64,000 bases of DNA from Channallabes apus (GCA_030522415.1 CM060115.1:16493691-16557690), one strand, 5' to 3'; shown: positions 44,329 through 56,383, numbered from the stretch's first letter. The notes: generated from the letters alone by a model not told the origin. Program-made: numbers and translations.

Positions 44329-46406
44329 CAGGGGCGTAGATTTAGGGTGGACGGAGGGGATGTGTCCCCACCAATATCCTCCGACCATTGAAATGTCCCC
44401 ACCAATAATTTAATCCACTTTTTTTTTTAATCGTTCTGTCAACATTAACCTAGACACGCAGAAAGGGATAAATCACGTTCTCTCCTTGAGTCCTCCCGCC
44501 CCCAAAACAAATATGAACATTTTGATTGGCTGTGCCTTTCCCTGCCATCATGTGATAGACGATTGGCTGCGTTCAGACACAAGCAGCGCCAAATGTAGTG
44601 GACTCACATTCATTACAGCAGGCCAGGATATAGTCTGTGAATACGGACGTAAAACTAACAGCAGATTAAACAGCTAAATGTAAAAGTATAAATATGATCC
44701 CTGTCAGTCTCCTAATCTAGTGACTGTTTGTCAGAAATCAGTATTGTGAAAGAAATTGATAAACTAATATACTAATATTGCCATATGGCTAGAATTTTGT
44801 TGACACCAATAGAAAATCCTCTTCAGAAAAATAGTTTTTAAAATGCATTCACTTACTTGGCGAACATTAATGATTTGATTCGAGGTTTGCACACTAAGAC
44901 TCAGAAAAAGTGAAATAAAATGATTGCTGTTTAAATGCCATGTGTTTATCCTGTTTTGTCAGGTAACAGAACCTAAACACCTGTGCTGTATATGCTATAT
45001 ATGGAGAGAGTGTAGATTACACACAGGTGCTCTCTAGTCATCAGCACTCATCAGGCAATGTCTATGGCCAACTGACTGCACTCAGACCCAACGGGGCTGA
45101 ATAATTACACACACCCCACTTTTCAGTTATTTATTTGTAAAAAAAAAAATTTTTAAATCATGTATGATTTTCGTTCCACTTCTCGCGTGTACACCACTTT
45201 GTATTGGTCTTTCACGTGGAATTCCAATAAAATTGATTCATGTTTGTGGCTGTAATGTGACAAAATGTGGAAAAGTTCACGGGGGGGGCGAATACTTTTG
45301 CAAGCCACTGTAGTTGTCCTGAGATTTAACATTGTTACCAATAATAGGCTGAGGCATTCTCTGTCCATGCTCATAAGGAATCCCTCAATGTTTTTCAATT
45401 AGGGGACAGAAGCAGATCAGCCATGTTGTAGTTCAGGTGAAGAGGCGAGGTCACAGGAGGTCAATCTGAATGTTGATTATACAGTATATAACATATAATA
45501 TGTGTGCGTGTATTATACATGTTGATTATACTAATATTTAGCATTATGAGGAGTGATAGGCTGAGGATGTAAGTGATTCATTAGTGTTTTTGGCAAAAGT
45601 TTTGAACTGACATTTCACTTTTTTGTCACGCTATTTCATCAGGTGGCAATGCTGTCCGGTCCTAGTGCAGTCAGAGGGGAAGAGTTAGGGTCAAAGCCAT
45701 TGCTCACCCCCAAAAAAACTTTACTCACTATTTACTCCTTAAGTGGTTCCAAACTTTAATGATTTTCTTTATTTTGTTGAATACAAAATAAGATATTGAG
45801 GAAAAAAGCTGAAAACATTGACTTCCGTAGCAGGAAAAACAAATACTATGTAAATCAATGATTACAGGTTTTCAGCATTCTACAAAATATCATCTTTAGT
45901 GTTTATCAGAAGAAAAAAAGAACAGCCTGGACAATATTGATGTCAAACAAATATGCCAGCAGTTTATTTTTGTTAACGAGAGGCGAAGGCATGTTTTTGT
46001 CTCCTTCATATAGGAGCAATAGGCATTGAGCTGTTGTGTGGTACTCTACCTAGTAGTTCATGTTTAGATGTAATCTACTTTTATATATATATACAGATGA
46101 TTGAGATGTTTCATTTGCACTAGGGCTCAATAAAGAATAGGTTTTAATTTTATTAAAGACTATCTTTTTGTCAGTTATGAAACATTCCTTTAACTTTACA
46201 CTATTCCTTAATTTAACTTAATGAATTGCATTTCGAGTGGATTAATATCAATCGAAGCATTGCTAGTATTAATGTAAAGTGATTTCGCACCATATTAAGA
46301 AAAACATGTATTCAGTGGACATAGTTGGGGTGGGAGGTTGGTGGGTGGAAAAGGGGATTGGGGGATGGGGTATTAGTTGGAGTCATAGGTAGCAAACCTA
46401 CGCCCT

Positions 46407-46408
<2 letters not shown>
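44329..46408. mobile_element. hAT-like non-autonomous element
   Basis: The ends are CAGGGGCGTAGATTTAG on the left and, on the reverse strand, CAAGGGCGTAGGTTTGC on the right. CAGGGGCG-type termini are usual for hAT. The flanks are TATATATA and TGTGTGTG microsatellites, so the expected 8-bp duplication cannot be confirmed. The interior has no transposase and carries an older Tc1 end. Confidence 0.65.
45010..45313. mobile_element. Tc1-like end nested in the hAT-like element
   Basis: The right end reads CGAATACTTTTGCAAGCCAC followed by TGTAG, preceded by GGGGCTGAATAATTACACAC at about 45095. This matches the terminal region of a common vertebrate Tc1 family as I know it. The other end and the transposase are missing. 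Confidence 0.6.
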
Positions 46409-46468
<60 letters not shown>

Positions 46469-46469
46469 T

Positions 46470-46502
<33 letters not shown>
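46408..46502. repeat. (TG)n-(TA)n microsatellite
   Basis: A short TG run is followed by about 40 TA units with small interruptions. Confidence 0.95.
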
Positions 46503-46506
<4 letters not shown>

Positions 46507-46599
46507 TTATATATGGAAATATAAATAATATTTTATTTTCGTGTTTAATTACAAAAAAAAAATTTTTTTAATGGTCAGTGATTGTTGCAGACATTTACA

Positions 46600-46967
46600 C
46601 TATTAAGTTCTCCTTCAACGTGTCATAGCCGATAACTGCCCCTTTGATGTGCTGGGTACGGCGGGGCGTCAACTGCTGATCAGTGTGTGTAAAGTACTGT
46701 ACGCTACTTTACACTGATCAGCCGTCGACGCCCCGCCATACCCAGCACATCAAAGCAGCACACTCATAAACTCTCCGTGTGCACACACATAAACTCTCCG
46801 TACACACATACATGATTTATAGATAAAATGCAGACATAAAAACGCCACCCCCCCCCCAGGAAAACAACAAACACAAATATATAGACTACAGTACTCGCTC
46901 CGTGCGCACTCCGATGTGAGCCGATTTATTCAAGTCATAATTACAGAATAGAGAGATTAATAACAGA
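46600..46967 (-). repeat. Repeat R, right copy, distal part, ending in a hairpin
   Basis: Read on the minus strand it continues the 61.5-kb part of repeat R across the nested insertions and corresponds to 6845-7350. A near-perfect hairpin lies at 46643-46756: CTTTGATGTGCTGGGTACGG pairs with the reverse of the right arm, around a CTGTA loop. Confidence 0.75.
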
Positions 46968-47006
46968 GGAAGACCAAAGAGGAGATTTATGGATGCAGTG
47001 AGAGAG
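46968..47006 (+). pseudogene. RTE-like LINE, left half (split by the ERV)
   Basis: It encodes GRPKRRFMDAVRE, matching the minus-strand LINE at 37963-38613. The other half is 61382-61501. The LINE is 5'-truncated and flanked by a 16-bp duplication, AGAGATTAATAACAGA (46952-46967, 61502-61517). Confidence 0.85.
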
Positions 47007-47568
47007 GTGTTGGGAACTTTTTCAGAGACCAGGAGACGTTGGGATATCATTCAAGCAGAAGTTACTCTTTATTGAGAACTCGCCGAGCGTCGCTGTAGTC
47101 ATCCAAGTCTTTCTTACAACTCAGCTCTGGAGAGTTTATACTTTACAAGAGGGAGGGATACAAAGAGGTGGAGACAATCTAAACAAAGCATAGTGTGGTA
47201 CCGGAGGCAGCCTGGTAACGGAAGTTCCCCAGCCCTGATCTCATCAGCATAACTGGCTTTCAAATGCATAGGTGCTAATCTAATCAGCCTGACAGTATCC
47301 CCCAAACCTTTACATTATCATAGAGACAAAGGCACGGCCTGGCCTTGAGATTAGCATTCACATTGACTTTGGGACCCTACCCAGCGGTCAGGAAGTACAT
47401 AAAGACAAAAGGTTAATGTCCCTGACACCTGGGCTACCAGACTTGTATCTTCTCAGAATGTCACCAACTTTACCTTGAAATGTAAAACCCAATGTACATA
47501 ACTTGTTCAGTTTATATACTATTATGTTGGAAGCTAGATTTAACATTATATAAATTTGTAATCCTACA
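47007..47568 (-). repeat. ERV 3' LTR
   Basis: This 562-bp LTR reads TGTAGGATTAC...GTTCCCAACA on the minus strand. It has one G more in the G-run near 47040 than the 5' LTR. Confidence 0.95.
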
Positions 47569-47580
47569 GTTCCCCCTTTG
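47569..47580 (-). promoter_or_regulatory. ERV polypurine tract
   Basis: The minus strand reads AAAGGGGGAAC directly before the 3' LTR. Confidence 0.85.
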
Positions 47581-47735
47581 AGAGTTCTAATAACTCTCAC
47601 AAAATACAAATTTAGACATTTAATTCTTGTAACTTGTGATCGTTACAGGCACATAGCACTTGTTCTGTTGTTGAATGCAGTGATGAATGCCATGATGACA
47701 TATAAACAAGCATCTAGCTAGTGTCTGTGAAGTTC

Positions 47736-48879
47736 TTATGGATAATAGTCTTTTCTGGTTAGAACGGCCATTTCTTCTTGATGGGTGTGGGTTATTTGTT
47801 GAATGAAACACTTGATACTGTGAACGCATAGATAGTACACCAGTAGGAAAAACAACAGCAGAATTGCTATTTCCTTGATCCACAGCCAGGGTTTCCCTAA
47901 CATGTTTCCGAACCATGAAAAATTATCTTCAGTCATGTCGTGTAATTTTGTTGAAAGATCAAGAATGTCTTGTTGAATTTTGTTTAAGTCCTTTGTTGGA
48001 TCCATTAACCCAGTGCAGCACTCAGGGCCGATAATGGTGCAGGCTCCCCCTTGCGATGCAAGGATGTAATCCAAAGCCACCCTGTTTTGTAAGATCATTA
48101 TTTTGTGTGAAACAAGAGTGTCTGTGATATTACCCAGGGCCAAAACCGTATCATTAGCCAGTTTCTGTACTGAATTTGATAAGCTTCTGACTTGATCAAG
48201 GGCCTGTATTACACCATAAGATGGGATTAATGCTCCAAGTGTTCTTGACCACCATGTTTGTGCACAAGTGAGTCCTGGAATGCAGTTATCTTCTTTGTTA
48301 CTCGTAGGATCTGAATTATGTAGATGGGGAGATCTTGAAGTGGTGTGTGTATTTTCTCTGATAGCCGGCAGAACATAAACCAGGGTGCATCTGCCATTGA
48401 ATTGGCTAGGTAGGATGTTGTATACAGAAGTTCCACATAACCAAAAAGTACCAGTTGGTGGAGGAATCATACACCACTGATTTATTGCCAAGAGTTTTGG
48501 GAGAGATGATGTCCTTTGAAGACAATCTTCTAAGTCCTTTTCCGCTTCTCTCGCTGATGGAGTGATGTCTACATGAGATTCGGTTCTCATTTCAACCACA
48601 AGGCTGCAATGTTCACGGGGAATTTCATCCAGTGGAGTCGAGCCTGGAACGTAATTTTCCATGCACCAAGGAAAAGTCTAATTGTGTATTTATTTATTTA
48701 TTTTTTTTTTCTTTGACAGTTGGCTCGGTAGTGGGTCTAGTTGTCCAGAGGTTGTGGCTTCCTTTGTAGGTGACGAGGTCAGTGTGAATGGGTCTCGGGA
48801 CAGCCATCAAGTGGTATCTGCACAGAGTAAGAAAGAAAACAAAAGACAACAGAGCAGTATTTGATCTAAAAGACTTCAA
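47736..48879 (-). pseudogene. env: ERV Env, surface part broken
   Basis: The envelope glycoprotein remnant begins at 48879 with a hydrophobic signal-like segment (ALLSFVFFLTLC). It is soon closed at 48694, beside an A-run and TAAA repeats (about 48682-48710). A second frame is open from 48662 to 47736 (308 codons). That part has a WLC segment, an immunosuppressive-domain-like LQNRVALDYILASQGG, the C-x6-CC motif (CTIIGPECC) and a transmembrane helix near residues 265-285 with a short tail. The total, about 380 codons, is short for a gamma-like Env, so surface sequence has probably been lost. No clear R-x-K/R-R cleavage site was seen. The breaks are left as found. Confidence 0.85.
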
Positions 48880-49089
48880 ACCCTAGGGTTGTATCCTCTG
48901 TTCAATATTTGTCTGCTATTGTTGTTCCTTCTTTCCCTGTTTCTTAATTCCTGTGACACCTAAAGAACAGTGAGGTAAGGATGGACTAATGGATGGGGAA
49001 GGCCTATGAGGGAGTCTTCACCACAGGGTTTGGCCCCCGATGCCTGTTGCATTCGGTTCTTCCCTGGGCTCCTCACTGGTCCGTGTGTC

Positions 49090-52000
49090 CTATCCGATCC
49101 CTGCAGGTGGGGGAACAACTTTACAGTGTGACACATGAGTCCAGGTTTTCCTTCCCTGACACAACACTGCAGCTGCTGTAATCAACAGAACTTGATGTGG
49201 TCCATGCCACTTAGGCTCTAATGGCTTGTTCCTAAATGATTTTATCATGACCCACTGACCTGGGATGATTGTGTGTCCACCTTCTGGTGGAGTCTGCCAA
49301 CACGACTCAACTCTCTCTCTGGCACTTTGTACTGCCTTTGTGAGGTTTTCACAGTAAGCAATCAGGGCATCTGAAGCAAAGTGTACGTCAGCATTTCTAA
49401 GATCAATCACACCTGGCATTTGCATTGGACGTCCAGTAATAATCTCATGAGGGCTCAGTCCTACTGATCTGTTAGGTGATGCTCTCATACTACACAGTAC
49501 CGCCGGAAGTGCTTCGACCCATGGTATTCCTTCCTGATGCATTTTGCTTAGCCTGGCTTTGATTGTTCTGTTTGCTCGTTCAACCTGTCCTGATGCTTGT
49601 GGTCTGTATGGACAGTGAAGATTCCACTTAATCTTCAACATTTTAGACACTTCCTTGACTACCTGTCCTGTGAAGTGTGTTCCTTGATCTGAGTCGATGT
49701 AATCTGGTAATCCCCATCTGGGAATGAAATCAGTAACAAGACATTTAGCAGTATGTGCAGCTGTAGCACATCCTGTTGGATAAGCTTCTATCCATCTTGA
49801 GAACTTGTCTATTACTACCAAGACGTCAGTTTTTCCTTTACAAGGAGGTAACGATATGTAATCAATTTGCAAGTGACGAAATGGTCCTGGTGGAGCTGGG
49901 GTATGTGTTGCTGCGGTAGTTACTGCTGGCACATCATTATTTTTCTGACATGTAACACATCTCTTGACGGTTTCGATGACTACAATTCTGAATTTTGGAT
50001 TCCACCATTGATTTGCGAACCTGTGATTCATCGTCGCTGGACCACTGTGACCCAAATTGTGGATTTGTTGAGCCAAATATGGCAGCAGTGATTCAGGAGC
50101 GACATACTTTCCCCCTTTGGTCCAGCAGCCGGATGAATCCACTGTGGCTCCTTTGTCTAACCATGTCCATGCTTCATATAGAGGGACGTCTTTGTACAGA
50201 TCAATGATCGATTCAGGAGGCAGAATGGTCTTCTGTGCTGTACTACCTGAACACACTTGTACAGTTGCATAGAAACAAGCCTGTTTAGCAGATACATCAG
50301 CAAGAGCATTACCTTTAGCTTCCATAGTATTAGTTGTGAGATGTGCTTTTACTTTGATCACAGCTAATTTCTTTGGTAGTTTCATGGCAAACATTAGATC
50401 TTTCACTAATCCAGCATGCTTAATGGGGGATCCAGCAGAAGTTAGAAACTGTCTACTTTCCCAAATGACACCAAAATCATGAACAACTCCAAAAGCATAC
50501 CTGGAATCAGTGTAGATATTTGCAACTGACCCTGAAGCTAGCGTGCATGCTCTAGTTAAGGCTACTAGTTCTGCAGCTTGAGCTGAAAAATGATCTGGAA
50601 GACGACCTGAAGCTACCACATCAGTGATGGAAGTTACTGCATAACCTGCACGTTTATGGCCTTCAATAACTTGAGCTGAACCATCAACAAACAACTCCAA
50701 TTCTGCATTCTCTATTGGAGTTTCGGCTACTTCACTTGTAGGTGCATATGTAAGTGTAACACAGTCGTGAGTCATTTCTCCTTCATCCTCTAACACAACT
50801 TCAGTCATTGCAGACATCATACATGTGGATGGGTTTGTAACTGACGCACGCTGTAAAACAATGTTCGGGGCTGTGAGGGTCGTTAACCAATTTCCCCAAC
50901 GAGAAGAGGTGACCGAAGTGACTTTTGCTTGATTCATTAGTGCAGAAACGGCATGAGGGCATCTTACATTTACAGTCTGTCCTAACACCATTCCTGATGA
51001 AGCTTGAAGCGCTAGATGAACTGCTTGCACGGCTCTAAGACATGGGCCCATACCTTGAGCGACTATGTCAAGTTTACCAGAATAGTAATGAATTGGGCGT
51101 AAACTGCCCCCATGATCTTGCATTAGACATGCAGTCATAAAGCCTAAGTGTTCATGAACATAAAGCACAAAGGGCCTATCAGATTGTGCAATTCCTAATG
51201 CGGGTGCTTGACATAATGCACTCTTCAAAGCATTGAAAGCTTTGAGATGAATTTCTTCCATACAAACTGTATCAGAATCTTTAATCTGGCCTTTCAACAA
51301 GTCATAGAGCGGTTGAGCAATCACGGCATAGTCTTCAATCCAAGGTCTACAGTAACCAGCTGTTCCTAAAAATGATCTGAGTGTTTTAATGGTAGTAGGC
51401 GGAGGTATTGCTTTGACTGAAGCGGCTCGATCCTGTGTAATGGATCCATGTCCTGAACCAATTGTTTGACCCAGAGAAGTGACTTGGTTTTTTGCAACTT
51501 GAGCTTTGTGAAGGCTGCATTTGTGTCCTTTTGCATGCAAATAGTCTAACAATGCTGCCAGTTCAATTTGATGAACATCATGATCTGTTGAGGCAATCAA
51601 AATATCATCAACATATTGAATCATAGTGGACTGTTTGACTGGGCATTCTGGGTCACACAAATCACGTCTGACAGCCTGATGGTATATGGTTGGAGAATTT
51701 TGAAAACCTTGTGGCAGACGAGTCCACTGATACTGCTCATAGTCAACTGTGAAAGCTAACCATGCCTGGCTGTCAGAGTGCAAAGGGACAGAAAAGAATC
51801 CATTAGACATATCGATTACTGAAAAAACCTTACAATCTAATGGTAAGCCATTACAAATTGTAGATGGATCTGCTACTAGAGGGGTGATTTTATCAATGTG
51901 TTTATTGGCTACTCTGTAGTCTATGGTGAGTCTCCATGTCCCATTGGTTTTCTTGATGGGCCATATGGGTGAGTTACAGGGACTGTTGGTTTTCACTAGC

Positions 52001-52604
52001 ACACCTTGTTTCAGCAATTTTTCTACAATAGGTTTGACTCCCTGTAAAGCTTCCTTACTGATTGGATATTGTTTGGTAACAGGAGGTGGAATTCCTGTTA
52101 ATTTGACTGGTACTACACCTGTCAGAAGACCGCAATCATCCTTGTCTTTAGCACAAATAGGATGATTCTGCAAGAAAGCATACTCAGGAGTGGTTGCATT
52201 ATTAGTAGAAACTTGTGCTGAGGAAATTTTAATGCTAGCAGATTCTGAAGACATGTCTAAAGTTAGATGTACTTGTCTAAGTATATCCATGCCTAGAATT
52301 GCACCTGTATTTAATGGAGCACATAGCAATTTTGTTGTCAACGCTTTTGGGCCTAATTGTACTTCTATGGGCGGAGTTTCATACAAAACAGAATCTTCAC
52401 CTATTACACCAGTTAAACACAGTTTAGTTTTCTTGTACGGGATGTTTAACTCTCTAGCCAATTTAGTAGGAATTACTGTAATTTCTGCACCTGTATCAAG
52501 CAAAAAGTCAATATCTTTCTCTAGTATGCTACCTTTCACAAAAATTCTTTTGTCATTATGATGGATTACCGGGGAAAGGTAGCTACTCACAGCCCCAACA
52601 ATTA
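49090..52604 (-). CDS. pol: ERV Pro-Pol polyprotein
   Basis: One open frame of about 1166 codons carries retroviral protease, reverse transcriptase, RNase H and integrase. Protease is at the N-terminus (LLDTGAE, D near residue 32; LGMDIL near 100). RT follows with WRLTIDYRVANK and the catalytic YVDD at about residue 326. RNase H has ELFVDGSAQ and NIYTDSRYAF. The integrase HHCC region (GHSGPATMNHR, CVTCQKN) comes next. Then comes the DDE core: D in LQIDYIS near 910, D in IDSDQGTHF near 967, and E 36 positions after that D (SGQVERANRT). All motifs are intact. The frame begins at the gag slip site and is read by -1 frameshifting; a non-ATG codon at 52590 opens the displayed frame. It overlaps the beginning of env. 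Confidence 0.95.
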
Positions 52605-54038
52605 GTTTTTTTGCTGTTCTTGTTGTGCTTTTAGAAGAATCTGAGTGAGCTGTCCTAAAGCTTCAGTAGACAACGGCGGAACTACTTCAGGGTTGTAGGC
52701 AGGCTGAGAAGGAGTAGAATTATGCAAAGTATTTCTTCTACCATGTTGCAACTTCATCCTACACTCTTTCTTCCAATGTCCCGGTTTTCCACAGTAGTTA
52801 CATTTGCCTTCTCTTTTAGGCCATCTATTGACTTGGTCTGTTGTGCTAAACGAAGCTGCTGCTACTCTCACCTTTGCCTTAACATCAGCATCCCTTTCCC
52901 ATGCAGCTAACCTGTCGAGATTACTCCTGAGAGTCATGGTAAACCAAGTTAGATCTAGGAATGGCAATGCTTTTCTGTACTCGGCTATAAGGCCATCTGA
53001 CCAGATGCGGACTAGGGGTCCCTTATCATCAAGCACACTTTCAGAATCCTCAACTATTCCACTGTAAGTTACAGCTGACTGACAAAACCGTTCAGTGTAT
53101 TCATTTACAGATTCCTCTTTCTTCTGCACACAGTTAGTAATCCTGGACCAGTCTACCTTGGGTCCCATGATGTTCTTAAGAATTTTCAAGACACCTTCTC
53201 TTAAATCACTTTTACTGGCATGTTGTAGTTCAGACGTAACAGCAGACTCAAAACAATTGAATTCAGACTCAGTTAGAATTTGTGACATCAGCTGTGTGAC
53301 TTCTTCTAATGACATGTTGTAAAGACGCATTTTACTGATCAAAGCTCTTCTAAATTCAGAAAAATTAGTGCGTGCTGAGGGTAAGCTCTGGGATAGTCTC
53401 TCTATATCCTTAGGTCCTAGTGATTTAGTAACAGTTTGGACTTGGACAACAGGAGAGTTGGGCGTAACACTTGCAATTCCCTCAATTCCTTGAGATCTCT
53501 TTCTAGCACCACATACGTTCACTGAATCTACAGGCACATCAGTTACTGATTGGATTGCTACATCTGTGTCAAAGAAGGCTTGTAAGTCAGGATAGTTGTC
53601 AGACTGATTAACTTTATCCACATCAGTTCTTGCTGAAGCTTGGTTGCGGTTCAGTTTCTTCGTTAAAGAGGATACTCTAGCACGGAGCTTCTGGATCTGT
53701 TCCTCTAACTCCGAGATACGCTGTGACTGTCGTGTACTTAGCATTAAACCAAATTCTCTATGGCAGCAGATAATGCCCTTCACATTTTTCTTACGAATGC
53801 ATGCTCCTAATACCTTTTTGCACTCATCTACAGACCAAGTCTTGTCTGGATGGATCTCATACTTCTGAGTGAGGTCTTGTCTCACTTCCTCAGTAAATAT
53901 TAGGTTCATTTGCACTCCTAACAGTGATTTGAATTCACTATCAGACCATGAAGGAGTCGCAAGACCACCTTTTTTAGTTGTGGGGATCAGTCTAGCATTC
54001 TTCTTAAACATTTTGTGAATCTGTTGGTTACCACACAA
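52602..54038 (-). CDS. gag: ERV Gag polyprotein
   Basis: An intact 478-codon frame encodes the structural protein. It begins MCGNQQIHKMFKK, with no glycine at position 2 for myristoylation. A second ATG at codon 10 is a possible start. A coiled-coil-like stretch (RISELEEQIQKLRARVSSL) lies near residues 110-130. A capsid-like C-terminal region (WSRITNCVQKKEESVNEYTE) lies near 300. One CCHC zinc knuckle, CNYCGKPGHWKKEC, lies near 411-424. It ends KN-stop directly after the slip site. Confidence 0.93.
   Translation of the reverse strand: MCGNQQIHKMFKKNARLIPTTKKGGLATPSWSDSEFKSLLGVQMNLIFTEEVRQDLTQKYEIHPDKTWSVDECKKVLGACIRKKNVKGIICCHREFGLMLSTRQSQRISELEEQIQKLRARVSSLTKKLNRNQASARTDVDKVNQSDNYPDLQAFFDTDVAIQSVTDVPVDSVNVCGARKRSQGIEGIASVTPNSPVVQVQTVTKSLGPKDIERLSQSLPSARTNFSEFRRALISKMRLYNMSLEEVTQLMSQILTESEFNCFESAVTSELQHASKSDLREGVLKILKNIMGPKVDWSRITNCVQKKEESVNEYTERFCQSAVTYSGIVEDSESVLDDKGPLVRIWSDGLIAEYRKALPFLDLTWFTMTLRSNLDRLAAWERDADVKAKVRVAAASFSTTDQVNRWPKREGKCNYCGKPGHWKKECRMKLQHGRRNTLHNSTPSQPAYNPEVVPPLSTEALGQLTQILLKAQQEQQKN
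52605..52611 (-). promoter_or_regulatory. Predicted -1 ribosomal frameshift site A AAA AAC
   Basis: The last gag codons read CAA AAA AAC TAA, giving the canonical X XXY YYZ heptamer in phase with gag, immediately before the stop. A -1 slip enters the pro-pol frame without a stop. A downstream pseudoknot was not assessed. Confidence 0.85.
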
Positions 54039-54059
54039 TCAAAACACTAAACTTCTCTG

Positions 54060-54307
54060 ATCAACAGAGGCTTGTAACGCTTGTCAACACACACAAAACA
54101 CCAAAACGTCTCTGATCAACAGAGGATAACACAAAAATTAGCACGTAATGCTAATCTTCCCTGCCAAAAACAGAGGACAACACAGACAATATTAGCACGT
54201 AATGCTAATCTTCCCTGCCTGAACAGAGGATAACACACAAATATTAGCACGTAATGCTAATCTTCCCTGCCAAAAACAGAGGATAACACAGACAATATTA
54301 GCACGTA
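54060..54307 (-). repeat. ERV leader tandem repeats, left part
   Basis: Units of about 57-60 bp contain ATTAGCACGTAATGCTAAT, a self-complementary hairpin, plus CTTCCCTGCC and CAGAGGATAACAC. About four units are here, and the array continues at 60436-60590 beyond the inserted element. Confidence 0.85.
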
Positions 54308-54689
54308 CAGTTGTTACAAAATCGGAGCATCGTATGTAACGTCGCCGCCGCATTACGGCATGTGCATTTGCTGTGCATTTGCTTGCTTTTACCACTGAGT
54401 GGCGCTATATAACTACAGACTGACGCATCATGCCTTACATTCTCTGTCTCATTAATGAGACGCGTCCCATTAAATAATACACGTAGTAGCCCATAACATC
54501 AAGTGAAACACTGTAGTTGATCGAATTCATAATCACAGTACTATAATTACAGTACAAATGTAGAATTCAAATTAAATCAAATCTTATTAAGATCAAATTT
54601 AAGCACAATAAATATTAACACAGTGAGCCTTTAGATTTTATCACGTGTAATTAGAAAAGAAGTGTGTAGGGTTTTATTTAAATATAAAT

Positions 54690-54960
54690 TTCTAAACCAA
54701 TAAGATCAAATAACACCAAGTTATTATTATAACAGGCTTACTTCGTCACTTATCAAAGACGTACACTTGCTTTCAAAGAAGTCGAGTGGCTTATTAACGT
54801 CTCTGGTGTGCATTGTCTCTAAGTGGCTGCTTGGTGTAGCGGGTAGAACACTCGACTAGTGATCTACAAAGCGCCAGTTCGAATCCCGAGTGATGTTTTA
54901 AAATTGTTTTATTTTAAAACTAAATAAAATGTTTTAAGTGCGCTTAAGGTAGAGTCTTAT
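54690..54960 (+). repeat. tRNA-like unit T1
   Basis: Contains A box TGGTGTAGCGGGTAG near 54833 and B box AGTTCGAATCCC near 54882. These are preceded by AACAGGCTTACTTCG and followed by an A/T-rich tail. Acceptor and T stems do not pair well, so this is a tRNA-derived SINE-type head rather than a functional tRNA. Confidence 0.7.
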
Positions 54961-55328
54961 AAAGGCTATGTAGACTTATATAGTTTTGTTATATATTTTT
55001 TGCACATTAATCTGAGTCCTCATCTGTTAGATCTGTTTAGTTTTTTTTTTCCTGCCGGGACGAATGCGCGGTTCCATCCCTTTCCCGCCTATTCAGGGAG
55101 CCTACGGAGTGAGCGATTAACCATAGTCGAATCGATTGGTGTGCGTCCAACTCACGTTACTCGTGTGCTATTAATGCCGGCTGGTGATAATTAACGTTAA
55201 TATGATCTCGGGCTTGCTCACGATGCTCAACATCTATAAAAATAGCAAAGTATTGTGTATAGAGTGATAAAAAAAACTATCTAACGCATGTTAGAAAACA
55301 TAATTTCCTGCATTTTTTTCTGCTTCAG

Positions 55329-55450
55329 GAGTCAGTCTGTTCTGAGACAGTGAGAGTAGAGGAAGTGGGCAGATTCAGAACCAGGGAGGGAGCCGGAGAC
55401 AGCAGAACAAAGAGATGATATTGCCAGCACCAGCACAGGGAGCACAGTTT
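55329..55450 (+). other. Exon-like block, unassigned
   Basis: A pyrimidine-rich TTTTTTCTGCTTCAG precedes a purine-rich open stretch reading ESVCSETVRVEEVGRFRTRE until a TGA near 55418. It could be a remnant exon of an element gene. No domain is recognised. Confidence 0.25.
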
Positions 55451-55635
55451 TTAGTTTAGATCTCATGTTTACATTTTATTGTATGTTGATGGCTTGACTG
55501 TAAACAACATAAACAATGCAATAAATTTATAAAAATATATATTTATTGTCCCCCCTGCTGTTAAATGAAATTTGCGTTATTTTACGTTAATGTTACGTTA
55601 TTACATTATTAACGTCGACAGAATAAAGTAAAGTT

Positions 55636-55740
55636 TTATTTCTGGAATTGATGCACGGGCTTCATCTTAGGCTTTTTTTTCTTTCGGTTCTTTCGTTTCT
55701 CAGCGCCGGACTGTTGATGTCTCTTTCCAGGACCAGGCAT
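55636..55740 (-). CDS. Short basic peptide of repeat R (34 codons)
   Basis: It reads MPGPGKRHQQSGAEKRKNRK and continues with KKKPKMKPVHQ to TAA. The same peptide is encoded at 63905-63979. The basic SGAEKRK pattern resembles the N-terminus of hAT/ZMYM-like transposase genes. This is a weak similarity, and no downstream exon is visible. Confidence 0.35.
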   Translation of the reverse strand: MPGPGKRHQQSGAEKRKNRKKKKPKMKPVHQFQK

Positions 55741-55868
55741 ATCGTTCAATTATTATAATTCTTTTGGCCAAATACTGTAGGCAGCCGTAACAGAGGTGAG
55801 GGCGCGCGCGTCATCACGTGTGCTTAGCCGACTCTGCGTTCACCGTAGACTTCAATATAGACGTTTAT

Positions 55869-56350
55869 ATTTTTGTTTATTTGTATATGTATGTTATTAA
55901 TATTAATTTTTTAGAGATTGTGTGTGTGCGTGCACGGAGAGTTTGTGTTGATAAGTGTATGTCGATAAGTTGATAAGTGTATCAGAAAGCATTAAAATGT
56001 TCATTTGAATTAAAATGACACACACACGTCTGTATATACAGTATATCAATTACATATATATCAATTTCATTAGTTCGTTCATTCTATTTGAAGCTTCGGA
56101 TGTTTGTTTTTTTCTTGGTTTGGTTAGATTAGTTCTGAACTCGCTTCCGTGAAACTATCGCTAAAACAATGTGTGTAAAACAAGAGTGTCATAGTCCATT
56201 GTTAGTTTTAATGATTTGGCTGAAACTAATTATCACTACATAAGTACCCTAACACCATTGATCATGAGTCTCAGCTGAACCTAATTCTATACTTGTAACA
56301 GAAAATGTAGATGCAGATTCCAAATGTGTATTTATATAATAGATAGATAG

Positions 56351-56383
<33 letters not shown>

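Noticed and set aside
44486..44677. 63-codon frame in the hAT-like element
   Set aside because: No transposase motif; a chance frame in non-coding element sequence.
47114..47305. Identical 63-codon frames in both ERV LTRs (also 60927-61118)
   Set aside because: LTR sequence; no retroviral LTR-encoded protein motif is visible.
54060..54307. CRISPR-like array
   Set aside because: The repeats are direct units without unique spacers, in a retroviral leader of a eukaryotic genome.
54818..54890. A functional tRNA gene at T1 (and at T2, T3)
   Set aside because: A and B boxes are good, but acceptor and T stems do not pair and the units are repeated inside a mobile element.
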